Source: Chitinophaga sp. Ak27 (lineage in GTDB: Bacteria; Bacteroidota; Bacteroidia; Chitinophagales; Chitinophagaceae). From it: 39,640 bases of DNA. The DNA is taken from the NCBI RefSeq assembly GCF_012726295.1, contig NZ_JABAOB010000015.1, forward strand, positions 1 to 39,640, in the 5' to 3' direction. Positions within the stretch are counted from its first letter, which is position 1; each line of letters begins with the position of its first letter. The notes beneath the pieces were generated by a model. The model was not told the origin of the DNA and did no database searches. It was given only the letters and a program-made list of their open reading frames with translations. Below are positions 33,404 to 39,640 of the stretch, in pieces. The position numbers and the translations under genes were made by a program.

Positions 33404-35953
33404 TTACTCTTTAATAGCAGTTCTAATCGTTTCAGCTGCTTTACGCAGATATTCTGCCTGCTTAGTCAACTCGTCCCTGTTGGCGCCGCTAACCGCGGTT
33501 GCCTCCTGGGCTTTGTTTTTGCTGATTTCCTGCATCCAGTTGCTGATGTAGGTGTTTACCTGCGGATTGTTGAACTGGGCTGTCATGGCTTTCACCTGGT
33601 CTACCCCTTTAACCACTGCATCGGTGTTGCTGATCTTGGATAAAAAGCCGAGGTAATCGAAGGCTGCATTCAGCTTGTCCTGGCCGCTGGTTTCATCGAA
33701 TTTGGTAGCCACAAAACCGATATCTGCCGCATTGCCTTTTCTGGCATATACGCTGGCAATAGCACCTACCAGTTTGCCTTTGGTATCGCTTTCCAACTGC
33801 TTGGCGATGGTATATGCTTTATCCAAATCCAATGCCGATAAGCCTTCCAGACCGGCCGCTTCTACTCCATAGGATTTATCTTTGGTAGCTGCTTCAAACA
33901 GTGGCACATATTCGGTGCTCTTTAACTCTGCCAGTTGTTGTAACGCAGCGGCCCGTACCAAGGCACTGGGATCATTCTTGGCTAGTTCCACCACAATGGG
34001 CAATGTAGCTGCTTTGACAGCGCTGTTGTTCATGTTAAGCTTACTGATTGTATAGCTTCTTAAACCATGGTATTTATCTTTTAAGGCTGCCTGTAACAGC
34101 TTCACTGCATCGGGATTGGAAGCCTGCGCGTCTCCCGCTTCATCGATGGCCTGGCGGCGATCCTGGTAGTTGGGCGCATGAGCATATTGATACAGGTAGG
34201 TGCTAAAGGAGCGGTGATCATCTACTTTAGATAATATCACTTTATCTGCATCTACATTTACCAGGTCAGGCTTGGTGGAATAAGCATAAGTAAATGAATC
34301 TACCCTGCTTTCCATGAAGATGTTATGACGGGTTACTTTACCACTCTCATAAATATCAATGGCCATGGGGATTTGCCATACTTTAGCCTCTTTTTGAATC
34401 TGTTGTAAGATAACAGTCACTGTTTTAGCGGTGTCATTGTATTTGTAGCTGATATCCAGTTGTGGAAAACCCTTACCAAAATACCACTCATTGAAAAACC
34501 AGTTCATATCACGACCCGTTACTTCTTCGAAGGCCAGGCGCAGCTGATGCGCTTCTGTTGCTTTGAATGCGTTGGTTTTCAGGTACAGGTTCAGTGATTT
34601 AAAGAAAGCGGAATCGCCTACTGCATACCGCAGCATATTGAGGATACGGCCACCTTTCTGGTATGTAATCTGGTCGAACATATCTTCCCGGTCGCGGTAG
34701 TGAAAGCGTACTAGGTCCTTGTCGCCGGAGTATTGTACCATCGACATATAGGATTGTGCCGCCTCCAGGCTGTGCTCATCTGCTGCATCTTTACCGTATT
34801 TATGTTCCAGCCACAAGTATTCGCTGTAGTCGGCGAAAGATTCGTTAACGGTCAGGTTGCTCCACGACTCAGCAGTAGCGAGGTCGCCAAACCAGTGGTG
34901 AAACAGCTCGTGCGCAATGACGCATTCATTATAGTTGTTGTTGTCGAGCAGTTCCCGGTCTGTTTTCTGCATGAACTCACCGTGTAGGGTAGCGGTAGTA
35001 TTTTCCATAGCGCCGGAAACGTAGTCACGGCCGGTAATCTGTGAATACTTCACCCAGGGATAATCGTATCCCAGTATTTTGGAATAGAAGGTGAGCATTT
35101 CCGGTGTATTGCCAAAGATATTTTTAGCATATTTTTCGAAAGGCTTCTCTACATAGTAGTTCACCTCTTTCCCGCGCCAGCTGTCTTTTACAATAGCATA
35201 TTCACCTACCGCCATCATAAAGAGATAGGGGGAGTGGGGGAGATCCATTTTCCAGGTATCAGTACGGGTGCCATCGGCATTACGTTTCTGGCTTACCAGC
35301 TTACCGTTGGAAAGAGTCACGTATTTATTTTCCACCGTCATGCTGATTTCCTCCGTGCACTTCTGGTTGGTTTTATCTATTGTAGGAAACCAGGCGGAAG
35401 AGCTTTCAGTTTCACCCTGGGTCCAGATCTGGATAGGCTTATTGGGATCTTTTCCATCGGGATTAATAAAATATAATCCTTTGGCATCACTGATAGCCGC
35501 GCTGCCTTTCACTTTGAGCTCATCTGGCTTGGCGGTATAGTTGATATGTATAATATAAGATTCAGTGGGCTTATATTGCTTGTCCAGTGCGATGTGCAGC
35601 TGCATGCCATCGTAGCTGTATTTCAGGGGATTATTTTTACCTGCTTTTACCAGGGCCACATCCTTTATATCCATGCCTTTGGCATCGAGTGTAACGGAAT
35701 CGGTAACATAGAAGTGAGGTTTCAGGGTAATCCAGGCCTTACCATACAGGTATCTTTTGGCATAGTCAAAACGTACATCCAGCTTGGTATGTACCAGATC
35801 GTTCACTTTAGTGGCAGCAGCGCGGTAAATTTTGAGTACGGGGTCGTCCTGGGCCGCTTTCTCAGACTGGGCCATCAGGGAATTTGAAAATCCCAGTCCG
35901 GCCATTCCTCCAATCAGCATTCCTATAAGGGATTGCTTCAGTTGTTGATTCAT
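33404..35953 (-). CDS. M1 family zinc aminopeptidase
   Basis: A secreted aminopeptidase N-like protein of 849 residues. The start at 35953 (MNQQLKQSLIGML, signal peptide ending SLMA before QSE) is chosen over 36016 because a good promoter lies between the two. Domains: N-terminal beta-saddle (about 50-240), the substrate-binding exopeptidase motif GAMEN, the zinc site H348-E349-x-x-H352 in AHELFHHWFGDL with the third ligand E371 in NESFADYSEYLW, and a C-terminal HEAT-like helical region with repeats (ALVRAAALQQLAELK, YGVEAAGLEGLSALD). It removes N-terminal residues from peptides, probably in the periplasm. It is transcribed as a single gene. Confidence 0.95.
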   Translation of the reverse strand: MNQQLKQSLIGMLIGGMAGLGFSNSLMAQSEKAAQDDPVLKIYRAAATKVNDLVHTKLDVRFDYAKRYLYGKAWITLKPHFYVTDSVTLDAKGMDIKDVALVKAGKNNPLKYSYDGMQLHIALDKQYKPTESYIIHINYTAKPDELKVKGSAAISDAKGLYFINPDGKDPNKPIQIWTQGETESSSAWFPTIDKTNQKCTEEISMTVENKYVTLSNGKLVSQKRNADGTRTDTWKMDLPHSPYLFMMAVGEYAIVKDSWRGKEVNYYVEKPFEKYAKNIFGNTPEMLTFYSKILGYDYPWVKYSQITGRDYVSGAMENTTATLHGEFMQKTDRELLDNNNYNECVIAHELFHHWFGDLATAESWSNLTVNESFADYSEYLWLEHKYGKDAADEHSLEAAQSYMSMVQYSGDKDLVRFHYRDREDMFDQITYQKGGRILNMLRYAVGDSAFFKSLNLYLKTNAFKATEAHQLRLAFEEVTGRDMNWFFNEWYFGKGFPQLDISYKYNDTAKTVTVILQQIQKEAKVWQIPMAIDIYESGKVTRHNIFMESRVDSFTYAYSTKPDLVNVDADKVILSKVDDHRSFSTYLYQYAHAPNYQDRRQAIDEAGDAQASNPDAVKLLQAALKDKYHGLRSYTISKLNMNNSAVKAATLPIVVELAKNDPSALVRAAALQQLAELKSTEYVPLFEAATKDKSYGVEAAGLEGLSALDLDKAYTIAKQLESDTKGKLVGAIASVYARKGNAADIGFVATKFDETSGQDKLNAAFDYLGFLSKISNTDAVVKGVDQVKAMTAQFNNPQVNTYISNWMQEISKNKAQEATAVSGANRDELTKQAEYLRKAAETIRTAIKE

Positions 35954-35971
35954 GTAAAAGATGGTTTTAAA

Positions 35972-36007
35972 CAAATGTATCGGCTTGACCGATTTTAAAG
36001 AGTCAAA
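35972..36007 (-). promoter_or_regulatory. Promoter of the M1 aminopeptidase gene
   Basis: On the minus strand TTTG (36004-36007) and TACATTTG (35972-35979) match the Bacteroidota -33 and -7 elements, with 24 bases between them. Transcription would start about 35966, just ahead of the chosen start codon at 35953, giving a very short leader. Confidence 0.6.
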
Positions 36008-36050
36008 TTTAAACAAATGGGCTAAATATGAGGTAAGTGGTTAAAAATGC

Positions 36051-36058
36051 TATTTTTG
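36051..36058 (+). promoter_or_regulatory. -7 element of the biotin carrier gene
   Basis: TATTTTTG matches TAnnTTTG 29 bases before the start codon. The -33 element is not clear. Confidence 0.5.
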
Positions 36059-36087
36059 TTACGGTTACTGGCCAATAAAACAGCATT

Positions 36088-36585
36088 ATGATCAAAGCAA
36101 TAGTGAATGGCAAATCTACATTTGCCGTTAATAATGATACAAAGGTTACCATCGACAACCAGGCAGTAGATTGGTCAGCCGCACAATTGCCTACCGGCGA
36201 TTATAGCGTTATCATGGATGGCCATAGCTACCAGGCGCAGGTATTAAAGGTGGAGAAAGACACTAAAATGGTGGTATTGCAAGTAAACCAACAGGTGTTC
36301 GAAGTCGTTATTGAAGAACCAATCGATCAGTTACTGGCCTCCATGGGGATCAAAGATGCCATGACCAGGAAGGTGAACGATATTAAAGCACCCATGCCGG
36401 GACTGGTATTGAAGGTACTGGTAACCCCCGGGCAGACCATCCATAAGGGCGATCCGGTATTGATCCTGGAGGCCATGAAAATGGAGAATGTATTTAAGGC
36501 CACCGCAGATGCGGTCGTGAAAGAAGTTAAAGTGGCAGAACGCACCGCCGTGGAAAAAGGCGAGGTGCTGATCGTGCTGGAATAA
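36088..36585 (+). CDS. Biotin carboxyl carrier protein (biotinyl-lipoyl domain)
   Basis: A 165-residue carrier subunit of a biotin-dependent carboxylase. The C-terminal 75 residues form a biotinyl domain with the EAMKM motif; K131 is the residue expected to be biotinylated (LILEAMKMENVFKA). The APMPG half-motif also matches. The N-terminal 80 residues are a beta-rich part typical of carriers from acyl-CoA carboxylases in Bacteroidota. No carboxylase or carboxyltransferase gene is adjacent, so the enzyme it serves (acetyl-, propionyl- or another acyl-CoA carboxylase, or oxaloacetate decarboxylase) cannot be told from this window. Confidence 0.92.
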   Translation: MIKAIVNGKSTFAVNNDTKVTIDNQAVDWSAAQLPTGDYSVIMDGHSYQAQVLKVEKDTKMVVLQVNQQVFEVVIEEPIDQLLASMGIKDAMTRKVNDIKAPMPGLVLKVLVTPGQTIHKGDPVLILEAMKMENVFKATADAVVKEVKVAERTAVEKGEVLIVLE

Positions 36586-36623
36586 TATTTGCACAAGGAC
36601 AGTTTTTTATACCAATCTATAGT

Positions 36624-38195
36624 ATGCATCTCAGATTCAGGACAGTAACATTTGTTTCGGTGTGCCTCTTACTTTGCAGCCAGGCTTGGGCGCAGGTACA
36701 GCATCACTACGTATATATTCAGAGCGAGAAGGGACAGCCATTTTATGTGAAACATAATGGCCAGGTGTTGAGTTCCACGGAACGAGGCTACATTATCCTG
36801 CCACAGCTAAGCAGCGGGACGACCCCTATTACCGTGGGTTTCCCGAAAAATGAGTCACCCGAAGTAAAGTTTGACCTGAGGATAGCTAAAAATGATCAAG
36901 GCTTCCTGCTAAAGAAATCAGGGGATGCTGCCTATTCATTGTATGATCTGCAGTCATTCCGTGAAATAAAATCAGAGGAGGGCACTGCCGTGCAAACCGC
37001 CGCTGTTACTGAAACGCCAGCTCCGGCGCCGGTAGAAGCAGATACAACAGCCCCCGTTCCGGATACCGCTAAAAAGGAAATGATGGCTAACCTCCAGAAA
37101 GACCTTGAAACCACTTTCGCGGATAAAGCGGTGGTAACTGGCCCGAATAAACCTGTTAACCCTGTGAAACCGGCAGCCAATAAAGGGAATAGCTTTTCTT
37201 CCGCTTTAGATAAAGTAGTGGTAAGCGGAGATGATAGAAATGAGCCGGAACCAGAAGTTGCCGCCACGCCAGCACAGCCAGCAACAGCACCCGCTGCAGA
37301 TGAGCCGGAAGTGAAGAAAAGTAGGGGAGGCCGGAAACATAAAGGTGCCCGGGAACCGTTAACAGAAGAAGAACAAGCGCTCCTCACCGAGGTGATGGCG
37401 GAAGAAAATAGAACGGCTGCGAGTGAAGCAGCAGCTGCGGATGCTGCCAAAGCCGCCACAGAAGACGCGCCTGTAAAGAAGCAGAAGAAACATAAGCAGA
37501 GAGAAGGAGATCCGGATTTTATCGAGTTCCAGGATGATAAAGCACAAACTGCTTCCGCTGCCGGAAAAGACGCTGCCGCAGCTACACCAGCACCGGCGGT
37601 TGTAGAAGTGCCGGTGGAAGCAACTCCTGTGCCCGCGGAAGATCAGCCTGTCCGCAAGAAGAAGAAACGGAGCAAAATTTTTGATGATACGGAACACCCG
37701 GCCAATGTTATCACAGATGATTCCAGCGGTTATGGCGTAATGGCTCCTCGTTCTGACGAAGCGCCGGTAAAGAGCAAGAAGAAAAAGAAACATGGTGATG
37801 AAGTGGAAATGGATGCTGCTGGTACCCCGGTAGGCGCTGCTGTGGCGGCCGAAGAACCTGTGGCTAAGAAGAAATCATCTGAGACCCGCCTGCTTAATTC
37901 AGATTGTACTAATATCATGGATGAAGCTACCTTCCGTAAAGTGTTGCGCAAGTTCGCTGCCGCCAAAACAGACAATAGCATGATCGACGTGTTTATGAAA
38001 CAAACACGGAACTATTGCCTGGAAACAGCACAGGTGAAAACACTGGTTTCCCTGCTCACGGCTGATGATACGCGCTATCGTTTACTGGATGCAGCTTATC
38101 CCAAAACGTATGATACCGAAAAATATGGTTCACTGGAGAGTATCCTGATAGATGATTACTACAGGGGAAGATTCCGGGCTATGTTGCATAAATAG
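36624..38195 (+). CDS. Secreted protein with lysine-cluster linker and DUF4476-like C-terminal domain
   Basis: Signal peptide (MHLRFRTVTFVSVCLLLCSQAWA) precedes a beta-rich N-terminal domain (about 25-115: HHYVYIQSEKGQPFYVKHNG, GYIILPQLSSG, FDLRIAKNDQGFLLKKS). A long low-complexity part (about 120-415) rich in Ala, Pro, Glu and Asp is broken by basic clusters: GGRKHKG (near 235), KKQKKHK (near 285), RKKKKRSK (near 343) and KSKKKKKHG (near 382). The last 105 residues resemble a DUF4476 helical domain (DEATFRKVLRKFAA, CLETAQVKTLVSLL, RYRLLDAAYPKTYD). Function unknown. It follows the biotin carrier gene by 38 bases and may be co-transcribed. Confidence 0.85.
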   Translation: MHLRFRTVTFVSVCLLLCSQAWAQVQHHYVYIQSEKGQPFYVKHNGQVLSSTERGYIILPQLSSGTTPITVGFPKNESPEVKFDLRIAKNDQGFLLKKSGDAAYSLYDLQSFREIKSEEGTAVQTAAVTETPAPAPVEADTTAPVPDTAKKEMMANLQKDLETTFADKAVVTGPNKPVNPVKPAANKGNSFSSALDKVVVSGDDRNEPEPEVAATPAQPATAPAADEPEVKKSRGGRKHKGAREPLTEEEQALLTEVMAEENRTAASEAAAADAAKAATEDAPVKKQKKHKQREGDPDFIEFQDDKAQTASAAGKDAAAATPAPAVVEVPVEATPVPAEDQPVRKKKKRSKIFDDTEHPANVITDDSSGYGVMAPRSDEAPVKSKKKKKHGDEVEMDAAGTPVGAAVAAEEPVAKKKSSETRLLNSDCTNIMDEATFRKVLRKFAAAKTDNSMIDVFMKQTRNYCLETAQVKTLVSLLTADDTRYRLLDAAYPKTYDTEKYGSLESILIDDYYRGRFRAMLHK

Positions 38196-38215
38196 TGGTA
38201 ATAGGCAGATTTATC

Positions 38216-38269
38216 ATTACGGAGTTGTAGGTAGACAGATAATAGATCGTCTGCTCACAACTCCGTAAT
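38216..38269. repeat. Inverted-repeat element with adjacent GAATTACG-type repeats
   Basis: Thirteen-base perfect arms ATTACGGAGTTGT (38216-38228) and ACAACTCCGTAAT (38257-38269) enclose 28 bases that themselves contain a small AGAC/GTCT repeat. Directly beyond the right arm, short AATTCATTA / GGTAATTCGTAATTC direct repeats run to about 38293. It could terminate the upstream transcript, but there is no proper T run, and the look is that of a small dispersed palindromic repeat. Confidence 0.6.
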
Positions 38270-38310
38270 TCATTATTGGTAATTCGTAATTCTTTATTTT
38301 CGCCCCCGAT

Positions 38311-39072
38311 ATGAACAGGTATTTTATAGAAGTGGGTTACAATGGGGCGCAGTATAGCGGCTTCCAGGTGCAGGAAAATTCGCATACGGTGCAAGCAGAA
38401 ATAGACAGGGCTTTGAGCCTGTTGCTGAGAGATACCGTCGCGAGCACGGGCTCCAGCAGAACGGATGCCGGCGTAAATGCGCAGCAGAACTTTCTGCATT
38501 TTGATACGGCAGTACCATTGCACCCACAGTTTTTATATAAAATCAATGCCATCCTGCCGGATGATATCGTGTTGAGAAGAATATACCAGGTACCTCCAGA
38601 CGCTAATTCCCGCTTTGCTGCCCTGGCGCGATCATATGAGTATACTTTGTATACGCATAAAGACCCGTTTATGAAAGACAGGGGCTACTTCTTTCCTTAT
38701 AAAATGGATATCGCTGCATTACAGGAAGCTGCGGCGGTGATCAAAACTTACAGTGACTTTACCACCTTCTCCAAGCGTAATACCCAGGTAAAGACTTATA
38801 TATGTAAGGTCATGGAATCTTCCTGGACAGTGGAAGGCGAGCGTATAGTCTATAACGTTACCGCTAACCGCTTCCTGCGTGGAATGGTGCGCGGTTTAGT
38901 AGGTACTATGCTGAGAGTAGGGCGGGGAAAGCTTTCCATGGATCAGTTCAGGGAAGCGATAGAAAGTAAAGACTGTACAAAAGCTGACTTTGCGGTACCT
39001 CCCCAGGGGTTGTTTTTAATGAATGTAAAATACCCGGAAGGGCTTTTGACGCCTATTACCTTTATCCCCTGA
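38311..39072 (+). CDS. truA: tRNA pseudouridine synthase A
   Basis: Converts uridines 38-40 of the tRNA anticodon stem to pseudouridine. Family motifs: RYFIEVGYNGAQYSGFQVQ at the start, catalytic D52 in STGSSRTDAGVNAQQN, FAALARSYEYTLYT, DFTTFSKRNTQVKTY, and NRFLRGMVRGLVGTMLRVGRG near the C-terminus. Length 253 residues is normal. It is followed by a terminator and then by the rRNA operon promoters. Confidence 0.96.
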   Translation: MNRYFIEVGYNGAQYSGFQVQENSHTVQAEIDRALSLLLRDTVASTGSSRTDAGVNAQQNFLHFDTAVPLHPQFLYKINAILPDDIVLRRIYQVPPDANSRFAALARSYEYTLYTHKDPFMKDRGYFFPYKMDIAALQEAAAVIKTYSDFTTFSKRNTQVKTYICKVMESSWTVEGERIVYNVTANRFLRGMVRGLVGTMLRVGRGKLSMDQFREAIESKDCTKADFAVPPQGLFLMNVKYPEGLLTPITFIP

Positions 39073-39086
39073 TAATTATTATATGG

Positions 39087-39124
39087 CTACAATCCTTTGT
39101 AGTAAAGGATTGTAGCGTTTTCCT
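39087..39124 (+). terminator. Intrinsic terminator of truA
   Basis: A 12-bp perfect stem (39087-39098 with 39104-39115) with a 5-base loop is followed by CGTTTTCCTTT. It lies 14 bases past the truA stop. Confidence 0.88.
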
Positions 39125-39146
39125 TTAAAATAAGGCAATAAAAAAA

Positions 39147-39176
39147 TTGGAAGTGTGAAAAAAGCGCCTACCTTTG
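39147..39176 (+). promoter_or_regulatory. rRNA operon promoter P1
   Basis: TTGG (39147-39150) and TACCTTTG (39169-39176) with 18 bases between them, a textbook Bacteroidota rRNA promoter. It lies about 430 bases before 16S. Confidence 0.85.
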
Positions 39177-39310
39177 CGCTCCGCTTTGATAGAAAGCACC
39201 TACAAAAAGCTCTTTCACACACATCATTTCCCACTGATTTTTATAGCGATACAATAGCAGTTGTTATTGATAAATTCAGAAAATAAAATTTAAAAAATCT
39301 TTAAAAAGAT

Positions 39311-39340
39311 TTGGTGGAAATGAAAAGTTTGCTACCTTTG
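39311..39340 (+). promoter_or_regulatory. rRNA operon promoter P2
   Basis: TTGG (39311-39314) and TACCTTTG (39333-39340), again with an 18-base spacer and an identical -7 octamer, 164 bases downstream of P1. Transcription should start about 39347, giving a leader of about 260 bases. Confidence 0.88.
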
Positions 39341-39605
39341 CAACCCCAACGATAACGGGGCAACAAACGGAAAGCGAAGTTGAGAAAATTGAGATAAAAG
39401 ATGTTCGGCCAAAGGGCCACCGGGATCGGATCTCACACATCGGCAAACAATCTTCACAGATTGAAAAGTTCTTTGAAAGAATGGAAACAACAGCACGAAT
39501 CTAAGTAGTGATACTTAGGTTCAAACACAGGTAATGTTAAAGCTAAACATAATTTAAACGATCCGATTGATTTCGAGAGAAATTAGTCAGTATCAAAACT
39601 TCTTT
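39341..39605 (+). other. rRNA leader region
   Basis: This untranslated leader lies between P2 and 16S. It carries a boxA-like GTTCTTTGAAA at 39468-39478, of the kind found before 16S in many Bacteroidota, probably for antitermination. The 5' half of the 16S processing stem should lie here, but its partner is outside the window. No gene is present. Confidence 0.6.

Positions 39606-39640
<35 letters not shown>

Noticed and set aside
35954..36016. Extended N-terminus of the M1 aminopeptidase
   Set aside because: The predicted promoter (35972-36007) lies inside the extension, and the signal peptide begins at 35953.
36932..37981. Minus-strand reading frames opposite the lysine-cluster protein
   Set aside because: They are alanine/serine-rich or phenylalanine/leucine-rich mirror products of the Ala/Pro/Lys-rich coding strand.

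Overview
The window looks like the chromosome of a Bacteroidota member, most likely family Chitinophagaceae (Chitinophaga-like). The evidence is type IX secretion genes (a PorP/SprF protein and a type B sorting domain), a TonB receptor with a carboxypeptidase-regulatory N-domain, a propeller/Y_Y_Y histidine kinase, Bacteroidota promoters (TTG at -33, TAnnTTTG at -7), an almost complete lack of Shine-Dalgarno sites, and a 16S rRNA 5' end at the right edge. Genus is inference.

Layout. 1-127: the 3' end (domains V and VI) of a group II intron whose body lies off the left edge. 481-5519: three tightly packed secreted Ig/DUF11-type proteins, a PorP/SprF protein and a small membrane protein, closed by a strong terminator. 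5560-8337 (minus): a TonB receptor with a long structured leader. 8637-9323: a DUF1345 membrane protein. 9475-9679: tRNA-Glu with tandem promoters and a terminator. 9774-12983: an orphan propeller sensor histidine kinase.

18771 down to 13057 (minus): a compact five-gene directon, HD-PycTM fusion > ppk1 > periplasmic thioredoxin > DUF4442 > MBL/beta-CASP nuclease. 18921-23422: an SdiA-regulated-type lipoprotein translationally coupled to a 1217-residue protein that joins a metallophosphoesterase, a kinase-like middle region and an outer-membrane barrel. 23472-30059 (minus): a GAF-like protein of unknown role, lysA, an S4 RNA-binding protein, an M20 dipeptidase and a REC-only response regulator.

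30450-33318: a LemA/TPM/TPM/DUF1835 operon. 33404-35953 (minus): an M1 aminopeptidase. 36088-39072: a biotin carrier protein, a secreted lysine-cluster protein and truA. 39147-39640: an rRNA operon start with two near-identical promoters and the first bases of 16S rRNA.

Most genes are housekeeping or conserved Bacteroidota genes. The two places most likely to hold under-described biology are the HD-PycTM/ppk1 directon, where a Pycsar-type effector membrane domain is fused to an HD phosphohydrolase beside polyphosphate synthesis, and the phosphatase / kinase-like / barrel fusion at 19769-23422. No CRISPR array, transposase, prophage or obvious defence island was seen.
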